This document shows positions 48,355-58,957 of a DNA stretch of 64,000 bases, in pieces. The stretch covers positions 1 through 64,000 of the forward strand of contig JAIYAU010000024.1 of assembly GCA_027488865.1 (NCBI GenBank). Direction: 5' to 3'. The notes beneath the pieces are model-generated. The model was not told the DNA's origin, searched no databases, and saw only the letters and a list, made by a program, of their open reading frames with translations. The number at the start of each line of letters is the position of its first letter. The first letter of the stretch is position 1. The position numbers and the translations under genes were made by a program. Source of the DNA: Cytophagaceae bacterium (GTDB taxonomy: Bacteria > Bacteroidota > Bacteroidia > Cytophagales > UBA9547).

Positions 48355-49579
48355 TTTCATCTCAAGTAAAACTCAAGGTTGGATAAAAAACATAAGTGCG
48401 ATGTTGCTTATTCTTATCGTTGGTGGATGTGATATAAAAAAGAATAATGACGCTGAATCTAGTACTGTCGTTAAAATTTTTAACAATAGTTCATTCTCTA
48501 AAAACTATCAACCCATTGATATTAAACAAACCAGTGATGGGGGATACTTGATTTTAGGTTCAACAAGAGTAGATGTGTCAAGTTTCTTAGGCGTTTATAT
48601 TATGAAACTGGATAAAAATGGAAATTTCATAAAAGATACCACCTTGGAAGGCACTACACTAAACCCCGTTTATAACTTAATGGGTGTAGGACTATCTTAT
48701 TATTTTTTTGCAATGAATGGACTAACCTTGGCCACCAAGTTAGTCAAAATTGAAGAAAGTGGAAATATATCTGAGGTAGGTCAGTTTGACCAATTAACCT
48801 ATCCACTTTACGTAAATATTGATGGAAGCAACAATTTTATTTTACAATCATATAATAGAGATGATCGAAGCACTGTAGTGTCAAAAATTAACACCAATGG
48901 CGAAGTATTAGCTTCAAAGAGCTTTAGCATTGGATTTGGTGATTATGACGTGGAAGAACCTATAATTGACCACCTAACTCAAACAGGTAAAACATTGCCG
49001 TTTATTGCGGGGAGTTTAAGTAATGGAAGATATTATTTTAACGGATTTTACAATTATACGTTGTCTTTGGTGTTCTTCGATTTTAATAGCAAAGATGATG
49101 TAGAACCTGGTGTGTTACAAGGATACAGAAGTGAGAGAGTTATTAGTTCAGCAACTGAAGTTGCGGGCAGTACCTTGGCCGTGTCAAGATATGCATATGG
49201 CAACCACTATTTAATTCCAAACGCGATTTTAAACACCGCGAATGGTGATATAAGTGCAAGCAGCGATTTAAATGGATATTTTTTGCCCGAAATCGAATCA
49301 GATGCCAAAATAATTAACAAAAAACTGGAATTGAACGGTAAAAGCCTTTTGGTATATGGCACTACCACCAAAGACAAGCAAATTGCTTTGTATTTTTACG
49401 AAAGCACCACCGCTAAATTACTTAAAGCCAAGTACTTGGGATTCTCTAATCCTTTTGAAATTGGAAACTTTGTAACTACCAAGGATGGAGGTTTGGCAAT
49501 TATAGGCACCACCTTTGTAGCGGGTAAGTTTCCTAGAATTTGTTTGTTTAAGTTAAGTAGTTCAGATTTAGGAATTTAA
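48338..49579 (+). CDS. Putative lipoprotein, hypothetical
   Basis: LLILIVGGCDIKKNN lipobox; KQTSDGGYLILG repeats. Confidence 0.7.
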   Translation: MRPLIDFISSKTQGWIKNISAMLLILIVGGCDIKKNNDAESSTVVKIFNNSSFSKNYQPIDIKQTSDGGYLILGSTRVDVSSFLGVYIMKLDKNGNFIKDTTLEGTTLNPVYNLMGVGLSYYFFAMNGLTLATKLVKIEESGNISEVGQFDQLTYPLYVNIDGSNNFILQSYNRDDRSTVVSKINTNGEVLASKSFSIGFGDYDVEEPIIDHLTQTGKTLPFIAGSLSNGRYYFNGFYNYTLSLVFFDFNSKDDVEPGVLQGYRSERVISSATEVAGSTLAVSRYAYGNHYLIPNAILNTANGDISASSDLNGYFLPEIESDAKIINKKLELNGKSLLVYGTTTKDKQIALYFYESTTAKLLKAKYLGFSNPFEIGNFVTTKDGGLAIIGTTFVAGKFPRICLFKLSSSDLGI

Positions 49580-49656
49580 ATTTTTTAATAAAAACACACA
49601 ACCATCCTCGTCCTATTGAGGTATAAACTACAATCCCTAAGGATATACGTTTATTT

Positions 49657-50307
49657 TTGTTTACAATCATGAAAAATATTATCATTTTCTTTACTGCAAG
49701 CCTATGGAATATATTGATGTGCAATGCTCAAGAAACTTGGAAACAAACACGCAATAATGATGGCATAAAAGTATTTATTAAAAAAAGAGAGGGAAGCAAT
49801 ATTAATGAGCTTAAACTTAAGACTGAGTTAAAAACTACATTAAATGCGCTGATGGGTATATTGGCCGATAAAAACAATTATCCAAAATGGGTTTATGGAT
49901 GTTCTGAAGGTAAACTCTTAAAGGCCGTGAGCGATACCGAGGTATACCACTACCAAGTTACAGATAGCCCTTGGCCATTGTGTGACCGAGACATGGTGTG
50001 CCATTCGGTAATAAAACAATGTCCCCTTACCAAAACAATTGAATATTCGATTATTAGTGCTCCAAAATATATTAAAGAATGCCCTGAACGAATAAGGGTG
50101 GTAGACCTTAAGGCTTCATGGAAATTTACACCATTAGAAAATGGTAACATTGCCGCTGAGTATAATCTAAGTGTAGACCCAAAAGGAGGACTGCCCGCGT
50201 GGGTTATCAATTTATTTATTGCCGAAGGACCCCTGCAAACTATAAAAAAGATGAAGCAAAGATTACCTTCCTATCAAGGATATCAAACTGAGTATGTAAC
50301 TAATTAA
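49657..50307 (+). CDS. START-domain protein, secreted
   Basis: WKQTRNNDGIKVFIKKREGS...WVYGCSEGKLLK...YHYQVTDSPWPLCDRDMV. Confidence 0.88.
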   Translation: MFTIMKNIIIFFTASLWNILMCNAQETWKQTRNNDGIKVFIKKREGSNINELKLKTELKTTLNALMGILADKNNYPKWVYGCSEGKLLKAVSDTEVYHYQVTDSPWPLCDRDMVCHSVIKQCPLTKTIEYSIISAPKYIKECPERIRVVDLKASWKFTPLENGNIAAEYNLSVDPKGGLPAWVINLFIAEGPLQTIKKMKQRLPSYQGYQTEYVTN

Positions 50308-50368
50308 ATTTACAAACTCTATACCTCATTTTAACTTACGATTTTTAATTTTGATTAATTTAAATATA

Positions 50369-51676
50369 CTATCTGGCAATATCTATTTTAACATCCTTTT
50401 TTTTTAATTTTTCACTTTTAATTAATTGTACAAGCTTTTTGGCTTTTTCTGCTTTTACTGCCGCAAATGCCGAGTGGTCTAACACTTCAATTAATCCAAG
50501 TTCTTCTTTTAGCAGGCCTCCTTTTTGCAACAGCAGACCAACAATATCAATTTTATTAATTTTATCCTTTTTTCCTCCACCTATATAAATGGTTACCCAT
50601 TGTGTATTTATAGGAGCATCTTCATAAGGTGACACATCTATCGTTGGTATGGACTTTGCAATATAGTCAGGTAGTTGTTCCTCTTCTCCTAATACAAGGT
50701 AAGCTGTACCTTCAGCATGCATACGAGCAGTGCGCCCATTTCTGTGAATATAAGCATCTTGTGTAAGCGGCATTTGGTAATGCACTACACACGCTATTTC
50801 TGGTATATCAAGACCCCTAGCAGCTAAGTCTGTAGCTATTAACATTCGAAAAGTACCATTTCTTAATTTAATTAGAGTTCGTTCCCGATCTTCTTGCTCC
50901 ATACCACCATGAAAGACCCCATGATGAATATCCTGCCTTAGTAAAATTTCACTAATGCGGTCAACTGCATCGCGGTGATTGCAAAAAACCAACGTTGGCT
51001 TTTCCCCTAGATAACATACCAATTTAAACAAGGCCTCCAGTTTGTCGGTTCCTTCAGCTACGACCTTTTTAATTTCTAAATTTTTAGAAGCTTGTTTGCT
51101 TAAAAAATCCAACTCTTTATAGTTCTTTAAACCTGTAAAATCTGGAATATCAATGCTTTTAGTTGCAGAAATTAATATTCTTTGTTTAACGTTATGAAGC
51201 TGGCCCACAATAAATGACATATCCTCTTGAAATCCAAATTCAAGTGATTTATCAAACTCGTCCATCACCAAAAAATGAATATTTCCCGTTTCAAATGAGC
51301 CTTTTTTCAAATGATATTTTATACGTCCAGGTGTACCTATTAATAAAGCGGGTGGCTGTGATAGATTGTTTCGTTCAATTTTTGTTTCATGTCCTCCATA
51401 GCAACAGTTTACCTTAAAACCTGTACTCATTGTTTTAAACACTTTTTCTATTTGAATGGCTAGTTCTCTAGAAGGAGCTATGATTAACGCTTGAACACCC
51501 TCAGCTTTTGGATCTAATTTACTTAAAATCGGCAATAAAAAGGCCAAAGTTTTACCTGAACCTGTGGGTGATAACAGTACCATATCTTTTCCCGTGTTGG
51601 TGAGTTCTATGGCAGCCAATTGCATGGCATTAAGGGCTTCAATTTGAAGATTTTCTAATGATTTGGTAAAATCCAT
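50369..51676 (-). CDS. DEAD-box RNA helicase with DbpA-like RNA-binding C-terminus
   Basis: LSPTGSGKTLAFLLP, VMDEFD, ISATKS, HRNGRTAR; C-terminal TIYIGGGKKDKINKIDIVGLLLQKGGL. Confidence 0.92.
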   Translation of the reverse strand: MDFTKSLENLQIEALNAMQLAAIELTNTGKDMVLLSPTGSGKTLAFLLPILSKLDPKAEGVQALIIAPSRELAIQIEKVFKTMSTGFKVNCCYGGHETKIERNNLSQPPALLIGTPGRIKYHLKKGSFETGNIHFLVMDEFDKSLEFGFQEDMSFIVGQLHNVKQRILISATKSIDIPDFTGLKNYKELDFLSKQASKNLEIKKVVAEGTDKLEALFKLVCYLGEKPTLVFCNHRDAVDRISEILLRQDIHHGVFHGGMEQEDRERTLIKLRNGTFRMLIATDLAARGLDIPEIACVVHYQMPLTQDAYIHRNGRTARMHAEGTAYLVLGEEEQLPDYIAKSIPTIDVSPYEDAPINTQWVTIYIGGGKKDKINKIDIVGLLLQKGGLLKEELGLIEVLDHSAFAAVKAEKAKKLVQLIKSEKLKKKDVKIDIAR

Positions 51677-51688
51677 AACGAGAGTAAT

Positions 51689-52570
51689 TTATATATAGAC
51701 GGTTTCCATATCTACAGAAACCTCCAAACGATGCTGGCCACTACTAAAAATTACTCCTTTAAGTGGTGTTACATCGGCGTAATCACGGCCATAAGCCACT
51801 GTAACATGTTTGTCTTTAGGCATAATATTGTTAGTTGGGTCAAAATCTAACCAGCCCATATCAGGGATGTAAATTGAAAACCAAGCATGAGAAGCGTCTG
51901 AGCCTATTAGTTTTGTTTTGCCAGGAGGGGGCAAAGTTTCAATATAACCACTTACATATCTAGCTGCCAAGCCAATACTTCTAATACAAGCAATGGCAAA
52001 ATGAGAAAAATCTTGACAAACCCCTTTTTTTTCTCTAAAAACCACCTCTATTGGGGTTGAGATTGTTGTAAAACCTGAGACAAAATCAAAATCGTTATAT
52101 ATTCTTGCCGTGAGCTCTTGTGCGGCCTCCAACAAAGGTCTATTTGGTAGAAACGATTTTAGAGCGTAATCTTTAATTTCTTTATTGTACTTGACAAAGT
52201 GTGACTCTAATACAAACTGTTTAATTTCTAATGTTTGTGGGCTAATTTGTGCTAAAAAAGCAATTGCTTGCGCGGTAGTACCACCACTTGCTATCGGCAA
52301 TTGAATAATTTTATCAATCTCTCTCCTTACAATAGACCTAGAGGTTACTACCAATGAATTATGAGGCTGTTGTAAAGAAAAATAAGCCACCTTATTTCCA
52401 AAAAAGTCCTCTCTAATGAGGTAGTCTTGTGGTTTGGGTTCAATTACAATATCATATTTTTCGCAGAATTGATAATTCAAATTAGAAGGAATAAGCCATG
52501 CCAAATTGTGACATACGCTCACCATTTCGTTATACCAATAGGTGGTTTTGTGAATTATCTTATACTTCAT
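51689..52570 (-). CDS. Transglutaminase-like protein with N-terminal bacterial transglutaminase domain
   Basis: KGVCQDFSHFAIACIRSIGLAARYVSGYI; DASHAWFSIYIPDMGWLDFDPTN. Confidence 0.93.
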   Translation of the reverse strand: MKYKIIHKTTYWYNEMVSVCHNLAWLIPSNLNYQFCEKYDIVIEPKPQDYLIREDFFGNKVAYFSLQQPHNSLVVTSRSIVRREIDKIIQLPIASGGTTAQAIAFLAQISPQTLEIKQFVLESHFVKYNKEIKDYALKSFLPNRPLLEAAQELTARIYNDFDFVSGFTTISTPIEVVFREKKGVCQDFSHFAIACIRSIGLAARYVSGYIETLPPPGKTKLIGSDASHAWFSIYIPDMGWLDFDPTNNIMPKDKHVTVAYGRDYADVTPLKGVIFSSGQHRLEVSVDMETVYI

Positions 52571-55124
52571 TTTGGCTTGTATTTATTTCTGTATTAGGAG
52601 TGTTGAGCTGCTGTTGCATGGCAGAATGGCTAAAATACATCGATGTAATGTTAATAGACAAACTCGTGAGAATGTCAGATAAATTGGCCATTAACAAATC
52701 GAAACTTTGTCTGTAACCATTTTCGTCCTCTGCTAAAATAGTTGGGTTGGTGAGTAAAATTTTTGTATAACCTTCTAAAATAAGTAATTCTGCTTTGCTG
52801 GTGCGTGAATTTACGTTTTTTGGTAGTTGTGCAAGATATCCTCTTATCATTTCTACCTGAAACACCAAGGAATGAGGGTTGTTGGCATCATAAATTAATA
52901 TGTCCAATACTGGTTCAATTTGAATGGATGATTTATATAGAGATCTGTAGTTAATTAAATTATGATATGTAATTAACAATGATTCTAATAAATCATTTTC
53001 AACTTGGGTGTCAGATTTAAAACCCAACATGGAGCGCATTGTAGAAATAATCGAATTGGTTCTTTCAATTCTTTTTCCAGTTTCTAATAACAGCCACCCG
53101 TCTGTTCGAGGCATAGTTTCATTAATCAAACCACAAAAAGCGGTGAGTCTATCCGAAAGTTGATCTAATAAATGGAGTACTGATCTGTTGTTTAGATTTT
53201 CAGCATCTAAAATTTTCTTTGACGATTCTTCTATTAAATCTACAATTCTCCAAACTTCCAACGACCAGCGGTCTCTCACATTTTGGATGGCTCTTAACAA
53301 AAATTCTAAGTTGAGAGCAATGGAACCAGCTTTATGCGGATTACTAACTAATTCATATATTTCTTTCTGCGGTTTTTTGAGTAAATTGTTGCTATCGTCA
53401 CCTACAAATCCTGGATAAGAAATAGTTAAATGAGTTAAGCTTCTCAAAAGAATATTCAATTCTCCATTTTTACTTGGCGAATTTTGCTTTTGATTTTCTT
53501 GAATATTTTTTAGTACGATCCCAATCAGCCTAGCCGTATTTAAAATTCGTTCACAATATCTACCAACCCAAAAAAGATTTTCGGCACTTCGACTTGGCAA
53601 GACCCTATCGGAAAAATTAATGTTTTGTGTTTGCGAGGGTTTATGTAAGGCTACCTTGTTAAAAACGGTCGTTTCTCCTATGATCCAAGTGTCTTTTGCA
53701 ATACCGCCATACTGATTTGAAATGGTAAAGACTCCCTTTTCTGGTGAGGTTCGCGTAAGTCCTCCAGGCATTACCTGATAGTCATTCTTATCAGCGTGTA
53801 TGTAATATCGTGTAGCAGCAAAACGTGGTTCAAGTTTGTTATTGATAAGTGCTGGTGTTGTAGAAAAACTCACCTCTTCTTGCCCAACATATAAGTGTGG
53901 TGCTGCTTTGATTTCAGTAATTAATGTTTGGATTTGTGCTGAAGACAATAACCTCCCGTACATGGCTTTAAATCGCGCCTGTCTGTCAATTTTCTTAATT
54001 AATAACCTGTGAATATTGGCTATTACAAAATTTAGTTCTTTTGGTTGGCCACACCACCAAGTGGCCGTAGTGGGTAAAATAAGATCTTCACCTAGAAAGT
54101 ATTTACATACAGCAGGTAAAAAAGCAAAAATTGCACTGTTTTCAAGGATGCTACTTCCTGGCGGATTTACTACTGTCACATTACCTCTTCGCATGGCTTC
54201 CAACAGTCCTGCCACCCCTAGTTGTGAGTCTTCTTTAAGTTCAAGCGGGTCGCAGTATAAATCATCTATTCTTCTAATAATGAGATCAACCTTTTCTAGT
54301 CCGTTAATAGATTTGAGCCACACAAACCCATCCCTGACGATAAGGTCGTCACCTTGTACCAAGGTATAACCAAGGTACGAGGCCAAATATGCATGTTCAA
54401 AATACGTTTCGTTACCAGGGCCAGGTGTTAATAATACAATTCTGGGATTGTCTTTCTGCTTGGGGAGTATATCCACCAAGGCGGATTGCATGGTTTGATA
54501 AAATCCAGATAACTTTCTGATTTCTAGGTTGTTTTGCAACTCAGGGAGCATTCGGTTCATTACGCTGCGATTTTCAACAGCATATCCCGAGCCCGAAGGG
54601 GCTTGTGCTCGGTCATTTAACACCCACATGCGCCCATCAGGACCTCTTGCTATATCTGAAGCATATAATACCAGTTGGTTAGGGCCAGGCAAACGTATGC
54701 GATCACATTGACGCATAAAACCACTGTGATTAAAAATTAACTCCAGAGGTAATATCCCGTTTTTGATGATATTTCTAGGTCCATATATATCTTCCAGCAG
54801 CATATTGAGCACTGTTGCTCTTTGTTTGAGACCTTTTTCTATAATGGCCCAATCACTAGAATCAATAATAAATGGAATTGGGTCGACATGCCACGGGCGG
54901 TTATGTCCATTAGGGTCGCCATATACGTTATAGGTGACACCATTTTCACGTAAAGCTGCTAAAATTTCTGTATGCCGGTTTTTGATTTCTTTAATGCTAA
55001 TGGCATTAATATTACTGAACAGTTGTTTCCAATGTGACCTAATTTCTCCTTTAGAATCAACCATCTCATCGTAGGTGTTTAACTCTCCACGATAATCATT
55101 AACAATGCTTTGCTCAAGTATCAA
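52560..55124 (-). CDS. Circularly permuted ATP-grasp protein fused to alpha-E domain
   Basis: NGVTYNVYGDPNGHNRPWHVDPIPFII; MWVLNDRAQAPSGSGYAVENR; C-terminal SRSAENLFWVGRYCERILNTARL. Confidence 0.93.
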   Translation of the reverse strand: MILEQSIVNDYRGELNTYDEMVDSKGEIRSHWKQLFSNINAISIKEIKNRHTEILAALRENGVTYNVYGDPNGHNRPWHVDPIPFIIDSSDWAIIEKGLKQRATVLNMLLEDIYGPRNIIKNGILPLELIFNHSGFMRQCDRIRLPGPNQLVLYASDIARGPDGRMWVLNDRAQAPSGSGYAVENRSVMNRMLPELQNNLEIRKLSGFYQTMQSALVDILPKQKDNPRIVLLTPGPGNETYFEHAYLASYLGYTLVQGDDLIVRDGFVWLKSINGLEKVDLIIRRIDDLYCDPLELKEDSQLGVAGLLEAMRRGNVTVVNPPGSSILENSAIFAFLPAVCKYFLGEDLILPTTATWWCGQPKELNFVIANIHRLLIKKIDRQARFKAMYGRLLSSAQIQTLITEIKAAPHLYVGQEEVSFSTTPALINNKLEPRFAATRYYIHADKNDYQVMPGGLTRTSPEKGVFTISNQYGGIAKDTWIIGETTVFNKVALHKPSQTQNINFSDRVLPSRSAENLFWVGRYCERILNTARLIGIVLKNIQENQKQNSPSKNGELNILLRSLTHLTISYPGFVGDDSNNLLKKPQKEIYELVSNPHKAGSIALNLEFLLRAIQNVRDRWSLEVWRIVDLIEESSKKILDAENLNNRSVLHLLDQLSDRLTAFCGLINETMPRTDGWLLLETGKRIERTNSIISTMRSMLGFKSDTQVENDLLESLLITYHNLINYRSLYKSSIQIEPVLDILIYDANNPHSLVFQVEMIRGYLAQLPKNVNSRTSKAELLILEGYTKILLTNPTILAEDENGYRQSFDLLMANLSDILTSLSINITSMYFSHSAMQQQLNTPNTEINTSQNEV

Positions 55125-55282
55125 AACAGCAAACAGTTTTAAAGATAAAAAATAGGCAAAAACCCTTATAGATACATTTGTAGTTAAGATTGCATTGCTT
55201 ACTAATCAAATATACGAAATAAAATCAAAATTGGTGGTATTTAAATAATAGGCAGCCAAAAAAGTTTAAAAAATTAAAATAA

Positions 55283-55458
55283 ATATTTGAATTTAAAGGT
55301 GCTGAAGTTGGTGTTTATATCACAAACCGTTCTGCTCGCTCTTATGAACCAGTCTTTGATACTTTAGGTTGTTGGTTAAAGCTTGCAGCCTTTCAGCGAT
55401 CCTACTTTGGAGCGCAAGCCATACCCTTGAATATAGTAGAAATTGGATTGAATATATG
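55283..55458 (+). pseudogene. Startless coding-like remnant (…FEFKGAEVGVYITNRSARSYEPVFDTLGCWLKLAAFQRSYFGAQAIPLNIVEIGLNI*)
   Basis: Open frame preceded by a stop, no start codon, plausible protein composition. Confidence 0.25.
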
Positions 55459-55570
55459 AGGTGCTTTAAATATCGGCAGGAAGGAAAATTAAGTTTGCAG
55501 GAAGGGCTTTTTCTTCAATTCATCTTATTTCTCCTAATTCCAGTAGGTTTTTGTGTATCAACTTTAGGAG

Positions 55571-57370
55571 ATGCTTGGAAAAATGTACTACCCCAATCGA
55601 GATTTTTGGGTTTACCTCATATTTAATACCTTTGTTATGTATTGCCTAAATTGTTTATTACAAATGCTTAGTACATTATTGATATGGTTGTATATCGCGT
55701 ACGTTTCGGTTTCAATAGGTTTAATCATATTCCGACTGTGTATTTGGTTTTTTAAGATTGAAAAAGAGGTTCTAGCGCTTGAAATAATCAGCTTTATAGG
55801 GCTGGCATTTTTGACCTCTATATTGGGTTATATTTCTTTGGTCTCACCTATTGGACTTTTAATTCATGTAATTATAATCTTGTGTTGTGGGATTTCACTT
55901 TTCATTTGTAGAAAAGATTTTATCTATTCCATCAAGGATTTTGGTCTACTTTTCGCAGGAAAAGCTTTCCTCGCATTTAGTCTTTCTATGTGCGTTTTAG
56001 TGATAATCCAATCGGTAAAACATCCATTTTGGATAGATATAGGTGGCTACCACGCGCAGTCCATACAGTGGATCGAAAAATTTGGTGTTGTAAAAGGACT
56101 TGCCAATTTGCACGATAGATTTGGATTTAATAATGCCTCCCATTTGGCTTCAGCATTCTTCAATGTAAGCTTTGTAGCTTCCCCAATTTATCATGCTGTA
56201 TCTAGTTACATGATCATTGCATTTTTCATATGGTCTTTTAGGATTATTCTTACCTCAGTGCAAACATCGCAAGGTATAAAATTTGGCCTTACTTTATCAG
56301 TGTTGTTGTTGCTCATATACTACAGGGATTGGATTTCTTCACCAACACCAGATATGGTTTGTACCATTTACCTTTTGTTAACTGGTTTCCTTTTTTTATT
56401 GGGAATGGAAAAAAATGAGGATACAAAAACCCTTCGCATAGATTTCTTTGTTGTAACAATTTTAGGTGTATCTGCGGTTGCTGTTAAAGTTTCAGCTATT
56501 CCAATATCGGTTTTAATAGCCGTGTACATCTTCACAAATCGCCAATTATTGAATCTAAGGTCTTTTTTAGGACTAGCCATTATAGCGATTGTATTAGAAC
56601 TGCCGATTTTGGTTCGGAATTACTATCTGTCAGGATATTTGTTATTCCCCTTTCACCAATTGGATATTTTCAACCCAGATTGGAAAATCCCTAAAATTTA
56701 TTCAGAAGAGGTATCAAACCTGATTTTTAACTTTGCAAGAGGTTTGGGTGGGTCCACCTCAAAAATACACAATTTGACCTATAAGGACTGGCTTTTAAAA
56801 TGGTTTATGGGTCTAGAAACTTACAATAAGGCAATATTGGCCACCATAATAACTGCCCCTCTATGGGTTTTCTTGAGTGTATTTAAGGGGAAAACCTATC
56901 CTAATCATGGTTTCAATAAATGGATTTTCCTAACAGGGAGTATGTTCATTTGCCTTATTTTTTGGTTTTTTCAGGCCCCATCCTTTCGTTTTGCCCATGG
57001 ATTCATCATACTATGTTTTGTAGGTATTGTTATGCTTATTTTACAATTGACTTCATTACCCATACATTTAACCAAAAAGTTAACTGCTGGTTCGGGCATT
57101 GTTTTACTGTTATTTACCTTGTATTCAATTGCTAGGGAGACACCAGAATTGGATATTCAAAAGAATTCCTACCTATATTTTATCCCTACACCTTACAGAG
57201 AAGAACACGTAATAATGGTTCCTGTCCCTTACAATCAGGAAATCAAATCACCTGATACATGTAGAGAATGTTGGAACTTACCCCTGCCTTGTTCCCCTAA
57301 TGTTTTGCCTACTGTTGAATTTCGGGGAACCACATTAGAAAATGGCTTTAGGATGAAAAAAAATCCTTAA
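55571..57370 (+). CDS. Polytopic membrane protein, hypothetical (start uncertain, 55571-55640)
   Basis: Long hydrophobic ORF with many TM segments. Confidence 0.75.
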   Translation: MLGKMYYPNRDFWVYLIFNTFVMYCLNCLLQMLSTLLIWLYIAYVSVSIGLIIFRLCIWFFKIEKEVLALEIISFIGLAFLTSILGYISLVSPIGLLIHVIIILCCGISLFICRKDFIYSIKDFGLLFAGKAFLAFSLSMCVLVIIQSVKHPFWIDIGGYHAQSIQWIEKFGVVKGLANLHDRFGFNNASHLASAFFNVSFVASPIYHAVSSYMIIAFFIWSFRIILTSVQTSQGIKFGLTLSVLLLLIYYRDWISSPTPDMVCTIYLLLTGFLFLLGMEKNEDTKTLRIDFFVVTILGVSAVAVKVSAIPISVLIAVYIFTNRQLLNLRSFLGLAIIAIVLELPILVRNYYLSGYLLFPFHQLDIFNPDWKIPKIYSEEVSNLIFNFARGLGGSTSKIHNLTYKDWLLKWFMGLETYNKAILATIITAPLWVFLSVFKGKTYPNHGFNKWIFLTGSMFICLIFWFFQAPSFRFAHGFIILCFVGIVMLILQLTSLPIHLTKKLTAGSGIVLLLFTLYSIARETPELDIQKNSYLYFIPTPYREEHVIMVPVPYNQEIKSPDTCRECWNLPLPCSPNVLPTVEFRGTTLENGFRMKKNP

Positions 57371-57670
57371 ACAACGTTCTTGAGCTCACCTGTCTTACTT
57401 CAAATATCTTTAATTAATAATGCTTGGACGCTCTCATACAGGGAGGTGTAATATATTGTAACAACCTAAAAGGTCTACGGCGCTATTGTAAAAGGACCAG
57501 ATTAACCAAGCCTAATCCCTCTGCCGTACAATTATCGTAGGCAAGCCCGATGAATTTGAAGAAGAGAAAGAAAATTTTAACAACATTATCATTACAATGA
57601 ATAATATAAGTGATAACTAGTACAATCTGTTGAACACAAGCTAACACGACGGATGGAAGGGTCACTCGCC

Positions 57671-58957
57671 TTATTTTGTACCGTCTAATCCTCGTTTCAA
57701 TAATTGACCAAATTGGTAAACCTCATTAAAAGAGTTATATAGAGGCACAGGTGCTATTCTGATTACATTTGGTTCACGCCAATCTAACACTACGCCATTG
57801 TTTTCCAAATAGTTAAATAGCTCCTTATTTCCGCTTTTTACGAACAAAGATAGTTGGCAACCATGCCTAGGAGCTTCTAAGGGGGTAATTATCTCAAGTT
57901 TATCCGTATTTATCCCTTGTATTATAAAAACTAAATAGTTAAACAACAGTCTTGATTTATTAACAAGGTGGTCCAATCCTGCTGCTTCAAATATTTCAAG
58001 AGCCGCTTGATGAATGGCCAACGGCACAACAGGTGCATTGCTAAGTTGCCAACTTTCAGCACCTAGTAAAGGTTTAAAACCCTTTTGCATTTTAAATCTG
58101 CTTTTTTCATCGTGACCCCACCAACCCGCGAATCGCTTTAAAGTAGGGTCATTATGGTGCTTTTGGTGCACAAAGATACCTGCAACTGCACCGGGGCCAG
58201 AATTAAGATATTTATAGGAACACCATACAGCAAAATCTACTTGCCACTGATGTAATTCCATTGGGATATTACCAATAGCATGTGCTAGATCGAAGCCAAT
58301 TTTAATGTCGTGTTGATGTGCAATACTAGTAACAGTATGCATTTCAATTACTTCTCCAGTATAATAATTGACGCCTCCAAGTAACACCAATGCAATTTCT
58401 TCCTTGTTTTCTTCAATGCTTCTTATAATATCTTCCGTTCGCAAACAATATTCTCCCTCTCTTGGCGAAACTTCAATGAGTGCCTCTGTGGGTATTAAGT
58501 TATGAAAAATCAACTGACTTTCTACTACATACATATCTGATGAAAAGGCACCTTTTTCTACTAAAATCTTCACCTTTTTGCCCCTTGGCTGATAAAATGA
58601 GACCATGAGCAAGTGTAGATTATTGGTTAAACTCCCCATAGCCACTACCTCTTCAGGTAGCCCACCGGTGAGCATTGCCAACTGTTTAGTAACATTTTTG
58701 TGGTAAGTCAACCAAGGTTTTGAACCCAAAAAGTGCCCATCTACCCCATTCATCTGCCAATGAAGTAGTTCAGTTTGTACAAATAGAGAAACCGTTTTTG
58801 GTTGTAGTCCTAATGAATTCCCACAAAAATAGATTTTATCCTGCCCATTAAACTGAGGGATAAAAAATTGATTTCTAAATTCCCTCAGAGGATCTTGTTG
58901 ATCTAGGTAAAGCGCAAACTCAATATTGTGTTTAAAATCAATCATTTGTAACAACAC
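57671..58957 (-). CDS. kynU: Kynureninase
   Basis: FCGNSLGLQPKTV; VNYYTGEVIEM; FDLAHAIGNIPMELH; WCSYKYLNSGPGAVAGIFVH. Confidence 0.95.
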   Translation of the reverse strand: MLLQMIDFKHNIEFALYLDQQDPLREFRNQFFIPQFNGQDKIYFCGNSLGLQPKTVSLFVQTELLHWQMNGVDGHFLGSKPWLTYHKNVTKQLAMLTGGLPEEVVAMGSLTNNLHLLMVSFYQPRGKKVKILVEKGAFSSDMYVVESQLIFHNLIPTEALIEVSPREGEYCLRTEDIIRSIEENKEEIALVLLGGVNYYTGEVIEMHTVTSIAHQHDIKIGFDLAHAIGNIPMELHQWQVDFAVWCSYKYLNSGPGAVAGIFVHQKHHNDPTLKRFAGWWGHDEKSRFKMQKGFKPLLGAESWQLSNAPVVPLAIHQAALEIFEAAGLDHLVNKSRLLFNYLVFIIQGINTDKLEIITPLEAPRHGCQLSLFVKSGNKELFNYLENNGVVLDWREPNVIRIAPVPLYNSFNEVYQFGQLLKRGLDGTK

